This document shows, in pieces, positions 36,794 to 47,002 of a DNA stretch of 64,000 bases (within the stretch, counting starts at the first letter, position 1; each line of letters begins with the position of its first letter). Source of the stretch: Shewanella colwelliana ATCC 39565 (lineage in GTDB: Bacteria > Pseudomonadota > Gammaproteobacteria > Enterobacterales > Shewanellaceae); NCBI RefSeq assembly GCF_000518705.1, contig NZ_JAEC01000008.1:1-64000 (forward strand), written 5' to 3'. The notes beneath the pieces are model-generated. The model was not told where the DNA came from. It did not search any database and saw only the letters and a program-made list of their open reading frames with translations. The position numbers were made by a program, and so were the translations under genes.

Positions 36794-38111
36794 TAAAAAA
36801 CGCCTAATATTTGTTGGGTTCGGCATAGGTATGTTGGTACTGGTTCTTGCGGGACTGTTAAAGCCTTCGCCTTCTCTGGTGCAAGGATATGATAAGGCGC
36901 GTTTTGTTGAAGTGTTGTCGCTTAAGCAGATTGAATTAGCGCCGCGGATCGAAGGGTTTGGGCGCGTAGAGCCCAAACATGTTTGGCAAGCCATGGCTGA
37001 GGTGGGTGGTAAAGTTATCTATCGCCACCCTCAATTAGAAACGGGGCGGATGCTAGCCAAAGGTACGCAGGTGTTAGCGATCGACCCTCTGGAGTACGAG
37101 CTTAAGTTGGCACAGGCTCAGGCCAATCTTAATGCGACGCAAGCCCAGTTGACTCGGCTAGCACAGCAAGAGCGCAACCTTAACACTAGCCTTAAAATTG
37201 AGCAGCAGAAGTTGGTGTTAGCAGAGCAGGAGTATCAACGTAAGGTTACCCTTAAAAAGCGTGACCTAGTGTCAAGTTCTGAAGTCGAAAATCAAAAGCA
37301 ATCTTTGCTGGTACAGACCAAGTTAGTGGAAGATCTACAAAGCTCATTAAAGCTGCTGCCCGATGACCGACGAGTGAGCCAAGCGCAAGAGAAAGTGGAT
37401 ATTGCCTTGTTGGCTGATGCACAGCGGCGACTGGAGCAGACTAAGGTTGTCCTGCCGTTCGATGCCAGAATCTCAGATGTTAACATTGAACAAGATCAGG
37501 TTGTGACCACAGGTTCTGTGATGCTGGTGGCACATCAGCTGGGCACTGCAGAGATTAAGGCCGAGCTCTCTATTCAAGATATGCGTACCTTAGTTGGTAG
37601 CATATTATCCACATCAGCCACGATGAATATGCCCTCAATTGAACGCTTTGAGCTGCAAGCGGAAGTTACTTTTGAGGCAGGTAATAACCGCTTCACTTGG
37701 CCGGCTAAGGTGACACGCGTTGCAGAGACGGTAAATCCAAACCTAGCCACGATCGGGGTTTACCTTGAAGTGGAGCAAGATTTTCATCAGTTGGATCTAT
37801 TAACACGCCCGCCATTAACTAAGGGGATGTTTGTCCGCGCGGATATCATTGGCGGGGCAAAACCTCACTTTGTTATCCCAGAGAAGGCACTTCATGGCGG
37901 CGCCATTTATCTAATGGATAATGATGACCGACTGCAAATTAAACCGGTGGAAGTGCTATTTCGTGATGGCTTACAAGTCGCCATTGATGGGGAGATAGCG
38001 ACAGGAGATCGTTTAGTGCTCAATGATCTCATTCCTGCTATTCCTGGCATGTCCCTTAAGGTCGTACAGCCCAATGCGGCGCAAGCTGGCACCAAGGAGG
38101 CCAGTCTGTGA
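36786..38111 (+). CDS. RND efflux periplasmic adaptor (membrane-fusion protein)
   Basis: 441 residues from ATG 36786, which overlaps the upstream tetR stop by 8 bases. An N-terminal membrane anchor (about 7-25), the first half of a biotinyl-lipoyl fold, a long coiled-coil hairpin (about 105-205, Gln/Leu-rich), the second lipoyl half and beta-barrel domains. It bridges the inner-membrane pump encoded next to an outer-membrane channel not found in this window. Confidence 0.89.
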   Translation: MNNKKRLIFVGFGIGMLVLVLAGLLKPSPSLVQGYDKARFVEVLSLKQIELAPRIEGFGRVEPKHVWQAMAEVGGKVIYRHPQLETGRMLAKGTQVLAIDPLEYELKLAQAQANLNATQAQLTRLAQQERNLNTSLKIEQQKLVLAEQEYQRKVTLKKRDLVSSSEVENQKQSLLVQTKLVEDLQSSLKLLPDDRRVSQAQEKVDIALLADAQRRLEQTKVVLPFDARISDVNIEQDQVVTTGSVMLVAHQLGTAEIKAELSIQDMRTLVGSILSTSATMNMPSIERFELQAEVTFEAGNNRFTWPAKVTRVAETVNPNLATIGVYLEVEQDFHQLDLLTRPPLTKGMFVRADIIGGAKPHFVIPEKALHGGAIYLMDNDDRLQIKPVEVLFRDGLQVAIDGEIATGDRLVLNDLIPAIPGMSLKVVQPNAAQAGTKEASL

Positions 38112-41100
38112 TCGCCTATATTACCAAGCACCCAACATTAGCCAATTTGATCATGCTGGCCTTTTTGATGCTGGGCTTGATCAATATGGGGTCGATAAAA
38201 CGAGAGACATTTCCTGAGTTTGCGCCGCCTTATGTCGTGGCTACCGTGGTGTATCCCGGCGCTTCGCCTGTCGAGGTGGAAGAGAGTATTTGTCTGCGTA
38301 TGGAAGATGCGGTGGACGGTTTAGCCAATATTGAAGAGGTGAAGTGTGATGCCCAAGAAGGCGTGGCGTCGATGCGACTTAAGCTCGAGTCCAATGCTGA
38401 TTTAGGGCGGATGTTGGTTGATGTTCAGACACAAATTAATGCCATTCAGAACTTTCCGACCCAAATCGAACCCCCTGTGGTCAAAGAGCTTGATTGGGCG
38501 GAGCCGGTCGTCGACATTGCGATTGTCGCCGACACCAGCTGGCCACATTTAAAGAGTTATGCTGAAGATATAAAGCGACGCCTGAAGATCGATGCGGGTG
38601 TCAATTTGGTATCGATAGCGGGCTTTTCCGATCACCAGCTTCGTATCGAATTAGATAGTATTGCGATGCGTCGCCTAGGGCTGACTGCGGCTGATGTGGC
38701 AGATAAAGTGGGCCGGCAAAATGTTAAAATGCCAGCGGGTAATATTGAGCTGCAAGACAAGAATATTTTGCTGCGTTTTGATGAGCGCAAAGTTACACCT
38801 CAAGCGCTAGGCCGCACTATTGTAGCCTCCAATAGTGATGGTAGTGTGGTACGGCTTGACGATATTGCCACCATCACAGACAGGTTTGAGCTGGATGAAG
38901 AGCATATCCAGTTTAACGGTAAGAATGCCGCGTTAATCAAGGTGCAAAAAAATAAGGCCGATGATGCGTTGCGGATTAAAGAGCGAGTCAATGCGTTTAT
39001 CGCGCTTGAGCAGACTCGGGCACCAGAGGGTGTCACCTTAACCATGACCAATGATCTGTCTTCGGTATTACAAGACAGGCTGGACATGATGCTAACCAAT
39101 GGTTGGCAGGGGATCATCTTAGTCTTCTTTAGCATGTGGCTGTTTTTCTCATTGCGCTACTCATTTTGGGTATCGGCAGGACTTCCGGTCGCTTTTCTTG
39201 GCGGCCTCTATTTGATGAGCCTATTTGGGGTCTCCATTAACCTCATGAGCTTGGTCGGTCTGCTAATGGCTATCGGTATTATGATGGATGATGCGATTGT
39301 GATTGCGGAATCCATTGCATCGCACATTGACCGTGGCTTCTCTCCGAGTGATGCGGTGGTCAAAGGGGTCAGTAAGGTGGCGCCAGGCGTCGTGTCCTCC
39401 TTTTTGACGACTGTGTTGATCTTTAGTGCGCTGCTTGGGCTCGACGGCCAGATGGGCGCAGTGCTGTCGGCGATTCCAACTGTGCTTATCATGGTGTTGA
39501 CCGTGAGTTTGGTTGAAGCCTTTTTGATTTTACCCAATCACCTAAACCATTCGCTTACCCATGCTGGTAAAGAGCGTGAACCGCTTGAATTTAAGCGTAA
39601 GTTCCTGGCTAAGTTTGAGTCTTTTAGAAACAATCAGCTGGTAGATATGGTCACCTTTATGGTGCGTTGGCGCTATGCCAGTGTTGGCGCAACGTTAGGC
39701 ATTCTGCTTATCTCAATATCGCTAGTGGTGGGCGGTGCGATTAAGTTTGTTCCGTTTCCTGAGCTCGATGGCGATATCGCTGAAGCCCGGATTATTTTGC
39801 CGCCAGGCACCTCTTTGAATCAAACTAAAGCGGTGGTGGAGCAGTTAATCGCCAGTGCCAAGCTAACAGGTGATAGGTACAGTGAAGAGGTGGAAGAGGG
39901 GGTTGAGCTCATACAAGATATCACTGCACAATATAATTTTAACGCTGATGCGGGAGAGAAGGGACCACATGTGGCCACAGTGCGCTTAGATCTGCTATCG
40001 GCAGAGACGCGCAACACCCTCATCGATGCTTTTATTGCCGATTGGCGTACCAATAGTGGCGACTTGGCGCTACCGCTTTCGATTGTCTATAAACAGCCAA
40101 CCATGGGGCCTGCGGGGCGTGATATCGAAGTGCGCTTACAGGGCGATGATCTCGATACGCTTAAGCAGGCGTCGGTATCACTGCAATCTTATTTGGCGCA
40201 GTTTGATGGGATTAGCGGCATCCTCGATGACATGCGGCCTGGTAAAGAGGAGATAAAAGTCAGTTTACGTCCCGGTGCTGAAACCTTTGGTATCGATGGC
40301 CAATTGGTGGCTGCACAGCTGCGCAGTGCTTTCTATGGTCAAACCGCCGATGAGATCCAAGTTGGGCCGGAAAATATCGAGATTGATGTACGTCTTAATA
40401 CGAAGCAAGCCGGCGACTTACAGGCGTTGGCGAATTTCCCCATCATACTCGCTGATGGCAGCCAACTGCCACTGTCAGCAATTGCGAAGCTGGAAGACCA
40501 ACGCTCTTATGTGCGCATTCAGCGCATCAACAGTTTGCGCACAGTAACCGTGATGGCCGATGTGAATAACCATAGCGCCAATGCCAATGAAACCTTAGCT
40601 AAGGTTAAATCTGAGTGGTTACCACAAGTGACGACTCAATATCCTAGCTTAAGGGTCGATTTTGAAGGTTCAGCTAAGGAGACCGCCAAGACGGGCAGTT
40701 CAATGGCCAAGGGCTTTATGATTGGTCTGTTTGGGTTGTTTGCGATATTGAGTTTCCAGTTTCGCAGTTATTTAGAGCCTACCGTGGTGATGTTGGCGAT
40801 ACCATTGGCATTAATTGGTGTGTTATGGGGCCACTTTTTGTTGGGGTACAACTTGTCGATGCCATCGATAATGGGCTTTATCTCGCTGGCGGGGATCGTG
40901 GTGAATGACTCGATACTCTTGGTGCAATATATTCGTCACCATGTGGATGAGGGCGATAGCGTCCAACAAGCGGTGATCAGCGCCAGCCGAGAACGTTTTC
41001 GTGCGGTTTTCTTAACCTCGTTGACCACAGCTGCGGGACTATTACCACTGCTGATGGAAAGCAGCTTACAGGCACAAGTGGTACAGCCTTTGGTTGTCTC

Positions 41101-41209
41101 CATTGTGTTTGGAATTTTTGCATCGACCTTACTGGTGTTGTTTATCATTCCGTGTGCCTATGCCATCTTGGCAGATTTTGGCAAGGTACATAAACACCAA
41201 GACATTTAG
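38108..41209 (+). CDS. RND-family efflux pump, inner-membrane transporter
   Basis: 1033-residue pump of the AcrB/heavy-metal-RND superfamily with a GTG start overlapping the adaptor stop (GTGA). Twelve TM helices with two large periplasmic loops; the proton-relay DD pair is seen in GIMMDDAIVIAE in TM4, and a GIVVNDSILLVQ segment in TM10. The substrate range is not predictable. No TolC-like gene follows, so it presumably uses a general outer-membrane channel. Confidence 0.92.
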   Translation: MIAYITKHPTLANLIMLAFLMLGLINMGSIKRETFPEFAPPYVVATVVYPGASPVEVEESICLRMEDAVDGLANIEEVKCDAQEGVASMRLKLESNADLGRMLVDVQTQINAIQNFPTQIEPPVVKELDWAEPVVDIAIVADTSWPHLKSYAEDIKRRLKIDAGVNLVSIAGFSDHQLRIELDSIAMRRLGLTAADVADKVGRQNVKMPAGNIELQDKNILLRFDERKVTPQALGRTIVASNSDGSVVRLDDIATITDRFELDEEHIQFNGKNAALIKVQKNKADDALRIKERVNAFIALEQTRAPEGVTLTMTNDLSSVLQDRLDMMLTNGWQGIILVFFSMWLFFSLRYSFWVSAGLPVAFLGGLYLMSLFGVSINLMSLVGLLMAIGIMMDDAIVIAESIASHIDRGFSPSDAVVKGVSKVAPGVVSSFLTTVLIFSALLGLDGQMGAVLSAIPTVLIMVLTVSLVEAFLILPNHLNHSLTHAGKEREPLEFKRKFLAKFESFRNNQLVDMVTFMVRWRYASVGATLGILLISISLVVGGAIKFVPFPELDGDIAEARIILPPGTSLNQTKAVVEQLIASAKLTGDRYSEEVEEGVELIQDITAQYNFNADAGEKGPHVATVRLDLLSAETRNTLIDAFIADWRTNSGDLALPLSIVYKQPTMGPAGRDIEVRLQGDDLDTLKQASVSLQSYLAQFDGISGILDDMRPGKEEIKVSLRPGAETFGIDGQLVAAQLRSAFYGQTADEIQVGPENIEIDVRLNTKQAGDLQALANFPIILADGSQLPLSAIAKLEDQRSYVRIQRINSLRTVTVMADVNNHSANANETLAKVKSEWLPQVTTQYPSLRVDFEGSAKETAKTGSSMAKGFMIGLFGLFAILSFQFRSYLEPTVVMLAIPLALIGVLWGHFLLGYNLSMPSIMGFISLAGIVVNDSILLVQYIRHHVDEGDSVQQAVISASRERFRAVFLTSLTTAAGLLPLLMESSLQAQVVQPLVVSIVFGIFASTLLVLFIIPCAYAILADFGKVHKHQDI

Positions 41210-41225
41210 ATAAGTGCCAATAAGT

Positions 41226-41254
41226 AAACGCCCTCCAATAATGAGGGCGTTTTA
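41226..41254. terminator. Bidirectional terminator after the RND gene
   Basis: AAACGCCCTC-CAATAAT-GAGGGCGTTTTA, placed between convergent genes. Confidence 0.83.
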
Positions 41255-41264
41255 CTAATGGGCT

Positions 41265-42551
41265 TTATAGTTGTGCGGCATGGCTCAAGTAACTCAACCT
41301 TGCCATCTGGCCCTGATCTTTTAACTCCAACGCCTGTAAAAAGAAGGGGGCTTTCAGACCTGACGCTATGATAGTGTCACGGTCAAATATTAGACTAACT
41401 TGACCATCTCCCTCTAACCACAATGCCGACTGGCTGCGCAGAATATTGCCGACAGCACCGCTCGCGTCGGTACCCACCAATACGGCCGATAGCTCATAGC
41501 GTCCAGGATTTGCGATTTGTAGATCCAGCATCGCTTTAACGGGCAACTGCTGTTGCCAATGTATCTGAGCTGACTCACCCCACATCGCCGAAGGTACATA
41601 CTGTTTGAATGCCGTTTTGACGGTACGGATAATGGGCTTGTTGTCGATACGGGTTTCGATATCTAGCTGTATTTCACTCAGTCCACGATTGCTGCTGGGT
41701 AAGGTTAATGCCTCTGGCAATTGCGCTTGCCACTGCTGATCGACATTAACTAAAGTCAGTTGATGATATTGACCATCACTCTGCTTTAATGTCGCTGTTG
41801 GCTGCAGCGCGATGTCGCTATTGCTGATGGCTAACGAGAAGTTAAGCGTGGCATTACTGCTCGCCAGCGTTGCGGGGGCGTGCAGTTCAAGCTGGTAAGG
41901 GCTTCCCTTTTCTTTGACATTAATTAGGTAGCTATCTTGTGCGGCCAATGGCTGCATGACCTGCAGTTGATATTGTCCTGCGCTGGCTTGCTTTGACAGA
42001 GTGAGTGCGCTGGAGTCATCGATAATCCCTGCTGTTGCCATGGCTTGTGGATCGCTTGTTGAGTGGATCATGGAGGCTGATCTATCGATGCCGTTTTTAT
42101 TGATCTTATACAGGCGTAATTGCTCTGGAGCGATGGCGGGGCTGTGAATGAGTCCGCCTGAACGATTATCACCACGGGGGGCGATGCGAATAACGCTCTC
42201 GCTTTGGCTGATCGCAAGCTTAATACCTGCGTTAAGTTGCGCACCGCTCACTGTGCGCCAATATTGATCGCTGTTCTGTTGCTGTGTCAGCGACGGCGCG
42301 ACCAAGTTAAGTGTGGCGTCGATAGACTGTGAGAAGCCAATAGCATCATGGGATTGGTTAATTGGGGGTAATGCACTTGCTGTTATGTCTGTGACGCTTA
42401 AATCATTGCCACTTGGCTGTAACAGTTGCACTGTGGTGATGACACTAGCTTGCTTATCCGTCGTTGCGTTGCTGGCGGTGTCTTCTGATTGGCACGCTGT
42501 CAAAAGGCTTGCTATGGCGAACAAACTCGCCAGCTGGATTGATTGTTTCAT
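41265..42551 (-). CDS. DUF4785-like lipoprotein
   Basis: 428-residue predicted lipoprotein: lipobox LLTAC puts the lipidated cysteine at about residue 20. The rest is mainly beta-strand, Ser/Ala/Gln-rich, with repeated Ig-like patches, and resembles DUF4785 proteins. Exported, perhaps on the outer-membrane periplasmic side or the surface. It follows a lipase-like gene by 10 bases, with an AGGAG ribosome site, so the two probably act together, for example as a secretion or activity helper for the hydrolase. The exact function is unknown. Confidence 0.7.
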   Translation of the reverse strand: MKQSIQLASLFAIASLLTACQSEDTASNATTDKQASVITTVQLLQPSGNDLSVTDITASALPPINQSHDAIGFSQSIDATLNLVAPSLTQQQNSDQYWRTVSGAQLNAGIKLAISQSESVIRIAPRGDNRSGGLIHSPAIAPEQLRLYKINKNGIDRSASMIHSTSDPQAMATAGIIDDSSALTLSKQASAGQYQLQVMQPLAAQDSYLINVKEKGSPYQLELHAPATLASSNATLNFSLAISNSDIALQPTATLKQSDGQYHQLTLVNVDQQWQAQLPEALTLPSSNRGLSEIQLDIETRIDNKPIIRTVKTAFKQYVPSAMWGESAQIHWQQQLPVKAMLDLQIANPGRYELSAVLVGTDASGAVGNILRSQSALWLEGDGQVSLIFDRDTIIASGLKAPFFLQALELKDQGQMARLSYLSHAAQL

Positions 42552-42561
42552 CAGTTGGCTC

Positions 42562-43419
42562 CTAAATATGATCGGCGATGATGGTGTCGAGATTGAAGCA
42601 TGCTCTGCGGCTTTGCTGATGACTCAGAGGTTCTCTGCCTGCAGTGCGTTGTTTATCGGTAAACCACACAGTGCCCGCCGCGCTTTGTGATTGGCATTCA
42701 AGAAAGCCATCTGAGCAATCGTCGAGCCAGTTTTGGGTGGTTTCTAGTGCTACTTGATATTGATAGCCAGCGCAATAACTGTCGCTATCCCAAAAGGCTG
42801 AATCCACATCAGAGCCGACGATCACTTCAAACGGCTTACCTAATGTTGGGCGGCCTGCAGTACCATTGAGCCAGGTATTGTTGTAATAACTCATCCAACT
42901 AACTTGCTGCTGTTTAACGGCATTACTGCCATAACCCAACAACCAGCCTAACGAGGTTTCAAATACATTGCCTTGGTTGACGGCATCGGCCAGCGGTGTG
43001 CCGCCGCTTGAGGGAGCGATGGCAATTACATTGGAGATGGCATTGATGATTTTAGGATAACGTCCATCCCAGGTTGGGTTAGATAACACCCAGCGCACCA
43101 CATTACCGCCATTGGAGTGAGTGATAAGGGTTAGGTCGGTGATCGCCTTGTCATCAATAAAGCGGGTGAGCTGCTCCGCAAGGCACCCAGCGGCAACATC
43201 TTCCCACATGTATTGGTCGAAATTGCAGTTAATGACAACATAGTTGTTGGGAGTAGTCGCACCTTGACGTACTGAATCGACAAAGTCTCTTGTCCAGTAA
43301 TCTGATAGTGCATCGGTTTGGTTGCCAGTTCCATGGATGAACGCGAGTCCTGAAGCGGCATAAGACAATGGGCTGACAGCAAACAGACCCAGCAGTAGTA
43401 GCTTGGTATAGATCTTCAT
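42562..43419 (-). CDS. Secreted lipase-like alpha/beta hydrolase
   Basis: 285 residues from ATG 43419; the open frame extends to 43512 but signal-peptide logic supports this start. Signal peptide ending SYA (about 21). An oxyanion-region FIHGTGN and the nucleophile elbow THSNGG (serine near residue 120) mark an alpha/beta hydrolase; cysteine pairs suggest disulfides. It is closest in style to small secreted lipases/esterases. The substrate is unknown, and the lipoprotein gene downstream probably helps it. Confidence 0.75.
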   Translation of the reverse strand: MKIYTKLLLLGLFAVSPLSYAASGLAFIHGTGNQTDALSDYWTRDFVDSVRQGATTPNNYVVINCNFDQYMWEDVAAGCLAEQLTRFIDDKAITDLTLITHSNGGNVVRWVLSNPTWDGRYPKIINAISNVIAIAPSSGGTPLADAVNQGNVFETSLGWLLGYGSNAVKQQQVSWMSYYNNTWLNGTAGRPTLGKPFEVIVGSDVDSAFWDSDSYCAGYQYQVALETTQNWLDDCSDGFLECQSQSAAGTVWFTDKQRTAGREPLSHQQSRRACFNLDTIIADHI

Positions 43420-43733
43420 TGGCTTATCTCTATTTATTATTTTAGTTACTAGGGTTAGCAGGTCTAACAGTAGACCTGTTTGCAACCTAACGGCATCAAT
43501 GCATCGCTTCAAGGCTTATTATCGGTACTTTAGTACATGTTAAAGTGGGCAGGTTAGCTCAGCTGTTTTAAACATATTTAGCAGCAGCGGTAACTATGGT
43601 GTTGCAAGGGGTAACAGAGCTAGTAGCTGTTTTAATATAAAGTTAAAAAAATATCGCTTGGCGTATTTTATAGTGGCATATTTTTAAAGTTAATCGTTAT
43701 TTAGATTAAAACTCTGAATTTTTATCGATATCT
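43420..43733. other. Divergent intergenic region, nothing recognised
   Basis: 314 bases between two divergent exported-protein genes. AT-rich near the right end, suitable for promoters. No hairpin, repeat or operator was made out. Confidence 0.5.
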
Positions 43734-44231
43734 GTGCACTTATTAGGTATGACGGCGCTTTTACTTGCCACTCACATGATGTCTGCAAATCCGTTAACAC
43801 CACAAATATTGGTCAGTAACCAGCAATCACCCTTAGCTAAAACGGTCACCGAGGCTGCGATGAGTTACGCGAATTTTTGGAATACCGGTGATGCAAAATT
43901 TGCGCGTAAGGCGTTGCTAGAGGACTTTCAGGATATGACACCACCAGAAGGCCGTGAAGCGGGAATTGCTGGTGTATTAGCGGCATCGAGCCAGTTTCGT
44001 CAGGCTGTTCCCAATCTGCATGTAGAGGTAGAGCACCTATTAGTTTCTGATAACTATGCAACCATTCGCTACCGGTTTAAAGGTAACTTCACCGGCAAAA
44101 TGGGTGAAAAGCAGGGAGCAGGACAGGTTGTAGATTTTCCTGCAGTGGATATTTATGAAGTACATCAAGGCAAGATAACCAAAAATTGGCACTTAGAAGA
44201 CTATTACACCTTCTTTTCACAGATTCACTAA
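43734..44231 (+). CDS. Exported SnoaL/NTF2-like protein
   Basis: 165 residues with an N-terminal signal-like segment (cleavage about 18) and an NTF2-type cone fold (FWNTGDAKFARKALLEDFQDMTPP, YATIRYRFKGNFTG and VDIYEVHQGKITKNWHLED), as in SnoaL-type ester cyclases. Those relatives are usually cytoplasmic; here it appears exported. The start is uncertain, GTG 43734 or ATG 43749, both with poor ribosome sites. It is convergent with a LysR gene. No role can be given. Confidence 0.72.
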   Translation: MHLLGMTALLLATHMMSANPLTPQILVSNQQSPLAKTVTEAAMSYANFWNTGDAKFARKALLEDFQDMTPPEGREAGIAGVLAASSQFRQAVPNLHVEVEHLLVSDNYATIRYRFKGNFTGKMGEKQGAGQVVDFPAVDIYEVHQGKITKNWHLEDYYTFFSQIH

Positions 44232-44317
44232 TATGAACTGGCGTCTGTAACCTGTAAGGTCACCGACGCTATAAGGTTCATGCAGTGACCATATTGAAAG
44301 GCGATGTGAGCTAGAAT

Positions 44318-45220
44318 CTAAATTGAGCACTGTGGATGAAGGTGGGCTTGCTGGCTAAGACTGAGGAGCGCCTCTGCTGCGGGGGTCAGTGGTAGGTCCT
44401 TACGCCAGATTAACGCTAGATCCCAGGTGAGATTGGGCTCCATTGGTATAAATACCAATTTGTTGCTGCTCAGTTTATTGCTGATGGGTTGGGGTAAGAT
44501 AGCCACGCCCATTTGTGCTTCAACCATAGTCCCTAAGAAGTCCCATTGACCGCTTCGAAAGGCGATATTAAGTTGGACGCCTGCTTTAGCACTTAGGCGA
44601 GTAATAAGCTTGGCCAGTGAGAAATCTTCGTTGTAAAGAATAAAAGGATAAGCTTCAAAATCTTGCCAAGTAATCGATGTTTTATTGGCTAATTCATGCC
44701 CTTCAGGCACACAGGCAAGCAAGGGATAGCGAGTTAGTGCTTGATTTGCCAATTCGGTATCGTGGGTGGTGGGTAGAGCGGTAAAGGCGATGTCGAGACT
44801 GTTACTAAGCAGCGCTTGTTCACAGCCAAACCCCCCATATTCATACATCTGCAGCTCTATACCTTGGTAGCGTTGTCGAAACTCAGTCAGCAAGCCAATG
44901 ATCAGGCTGCTCATCATAGGGCAAACGCCAAGACGAAGTCGACCAGATTTAAGGCCACTTAAGTTGTTTAAGTCTTCTTGCAACCTATGCCATTGACCCA
45001 GTATCTCTCGGGCACTTTTTTCTAGTAAAAGGCCAGCTTGGGTTAGCTCCACTTTTTGATTGTTGCGATGCAGCAGTTGTTGGCCGAGATTCTCTTCAAG
45101 TCGCTGGATGATTTTGCTCAATGTGGGTTGAGTGATAAAGCATTTGTCAGCCGCGCGAGTAAAGTTCGCGGTTTCCACTAGGGTCAAAAAGCACTGCAGT
45201 GTTTTGATTGGAATGTTCAT
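44318..45220 (-). CDS. LysR-type regulator (CynR-like)
   Basis: 300 residues: an N-terminal helix-turn-helix (NFTRAADKCFITQPTLSKIIQRLEE, about 19-43) and a C-terminal effector domain. Divergent from a 47-codon small gene across about 90 bases, which makes that gene its most obvious target. The effector is unknown. Confidence 0.87.
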   Translation of the reverse strand: MNIPIKTLQCFLTLVETANFTRAADKCFITQPTLSKIIQRLEENLGQQLLHRNNQKVELTQAGLLLEKSAREILGQWHRLQEDLNNLSGLKSGRLRLGVCPMMSSLIIGLLTEFRQRYQGIELQMYEYGGFGCEQALLSNSLDIAFTALPTTHDTELANQALTRYPLLACVPEGHELANKTSITWQDFEAYPFILYNEDFSLAKLITRLSAKAGVQLNIAFRSGQWDFLGTMVEAQMGVAILPQPISNKLSSNKLVFIPMEPNLTWDLALIWRKDLPLTPAAEALLSLSQQAHLHPQCSI

Positions 45221-45311
45221 GCCAAAAAGGAATTTAGGTAATAGTATTTATTCATTTTACTAATAGTCGCCTAAGCATTACTTTGATCCGGTAAGCAAAA
45301 AGGGGAACTAA

Positions 45312-45455
45312 ATGAAAGCGAATCAAAATTTGTGGGTAGGCGCTTTGTGGCAAGCGGCGATGCCTGTGCAGCAGACTGAGACTGAAGCTCTGTCCGACGC
45401 ACTACCTCAATCGGTGATAGTGACTGCCGAAAAGAGTACTAATAACCCAGCGTAA
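45312..45455 (+). CDS. 47-residue small protein, unrecognised
   Basis: ATG with AGGGGA 5 bases upstream, 47 codons, TAA. The N-terminal third is hydrophobic with two tryptophans (LWVGALWQAAMP), the rest polar and acidic. Its last five codons (TNNPA) and stop lie within a strong terminator, so the transcript appears built to end exactly here. Divergent from a LysR gene. Plausible as a real small gene, alternatively a leader or a small RNA with a chance frame. Confidence 0.5.
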   Translation: MKANQNLWVGALWQAAMPVQQTETEALSDALPQSVIVTAEKSTNNPA

Positions 45456-45470
45456 GCTGGGTTATTTTTT
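45441..45470 (+). terminator. Rho-independent terminator overlapping the small gene
   Basis: AATAACCCAGC-GTAA-GCTGGGTTATT followed by T4: a perfect 11-bp stem whose loop is the stop codon region of the small gene. Confidence 0.88.
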
Positions 45471-45551
45471 GCAAAAAATGGTTTGAGTTGTTTAGCCTAT
45501 GCCATACCAATCAGTATAAGAAAATGATCTACTTAGCATATTTTTTGGCAA

Positions 45552-46961
45552 CTACTCCATCTCTAACTCTTTAAGCTTGCGAGTTAAGGTATTTCTTCCC
45601 CAGCCTAAGCGCTTGGCGGCTTCTTGCTTGTGCCCTTTAGTATGTTTAAGGGCGGTTTTCAACAAAATGCGTTCAAAGGCGGGCTGTACTTCGGTGAGCA
45701 GATCGCTATCGCCGCTACTGAGTCGCTGATCTATCCATTGTGTTAAAGCTTCTTGCCAGCTTCCTGCCTCTGCCGCGGCTTGCTGTTGGCCGTTAAGGCT
45801 TGGGCTTAACAGTTCGGGTGGTAGATCTTGCGGTAATATCTCCTGCCCTGAAGCCATGACCATTAACCAGCGACAGGTGTTTTCTAACTGGCGCACGTTA
45901 CCCGGCCACGGAAGGTTAGCTAAGGTTTCTGCAGTGCTTTTAGCCAGTACCTTCGGCTCTACGCTGATCTCTTTGGCCGCTGTGGCTAAAAAGTGGCGCG
46001 CCAATTGAGGAATATCTTCACGTCGCTGTGATAGTGGTGGCAGGTGTACTCGAATCACATTGAGGCGATGAAAGAGATCTTCACGAAACTCGCCTTTACT
46101 TACTTGAGACTCAAGGTTTTGATGGGTTGCCGCGATAATACGCACATCCACCTGCACTGGTGAGTGACCACCAATACGATAAAATTGACCATCGGCCAAT
46201 ACACGTAGTAAGCGGGTTTGCACATCTAGCGGCATATCGCCAATCTCATCGAGAAACAGGGTGCCACCATCAGCTTGCTCAAAACGCCCTTGACGCACAC
46301 TGGCTGCGCCGGTGAATGCGCCTTTTTCATGGCCAAAAAGTTCTGATTCAATCAGCTCTTTTGGGATAGCCGCCATGTTGAGGGCAATAAAAGGTTTGTC
46401 TTTGCGTGGGCTATGCTTGTGCAGGGCGCCAGCAACGAGTTCTTTACCTGTACCCGATTGACCATTGATCAGCACGCTGATTGATGAGCGAGATAGGCGA
46501 CCGATAGCACGGAACACCTCCTGCATGGCCGGCGCTTCACCGATGATCTCCGGCGCTTTAATTTCTGGCTCAGTTTTAGCTTTGGGTGACTGCTCTTTGG
46601 CGTGGCTAATCGCACGTTCCACTAAACCCACGGCTTCATCAATATCGAACGGTTTAGGTAGGTACTCAAATGCCCCCGCTTGATAAGCACTTACTGCGCT
46701 GTCTAAGTCTGAGTGGGCCGTCATGATGATTACTGGAATGTGGGGATAGTGCAGCTGTAAACGATCGAGCAAGGTGAGCCCGTCGGTGCCAGGCATTCTA
46801 ATGTCGGAGATGATCACTTGCGGCTGGGCAAGCTCGAGTGCCTGCCAGAGGGATTCGGCAGCGGCGAAGCTCGCACAAGTTATTTTAGCGCCTTTTAGCG
46901 CGCGCTCTACTACCCAGCGTATGGAACTGTCATCGTCGAGAACCCAAACTTTTTCTGTCAT
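45552..46961 (-). CDS. ntrC: NtrC nitrogen response regulator
   Basis: 469 residues, full length: a receiver domain (phospho-aspartate in [10 protein letters not shown] near 54, K in YLPKPF), a sigma54-type AAA+ domain (Walker [15 protein letters not shown] loop, DEIGDMPLD) and a C-terminal Fis-like helix-turn-helix ([10 protein letters not shown]). It activates sigma54 promoters under nitrogen limitation, among them glnA in this window. It follows ntrB by 41 bases with an AGAGAG ribosome site. Confidence 0.94.
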   Translation of the reverse strand: MTEKVWVLDDDSSIRWVVERALKGAKITCASFAAAESLWQALELAQPQVIISDIRMPGTDGLTLLDRLQLHYPHIPVIIMTAHSDLDSAVSAYQAGAFEYLPKPFDIDEAVGLVERAISHAKEQSPKAKTEPEIKAPEIIGEAPAMQEVFRAIGRLSRSSISVLINGQSGTGKELVAGALHKHSPRKDKPFIALNMAAIPKELIESELFGHEKGAFTGAASVRQGRFEQADGGTLFLDEIGDMPLDVQTRLLRVLADGQFYRIGGHSPVQVDVRIIAATHQNLESQVSKGEFREDLFHRLNVIRVHLPPLSQRREDIPQLARHFLATAAKEISVEPKVLAKSTAETLANLPWPGNVRQLENTCRWLMVMASGQEILPQDLPPELLSPSLNGQQQAAAEAGSWQEALTQWIDQRLSSGDSDLLTEVQPAFERILLKTALKHTKGHKQEAAKRLGWGRNTLTRKLKELEME

Positions 46962-47002
46962 ACATCTACTCTCTTAAGTTGAATGCTCATGTTGGTGTCC
47001 TC

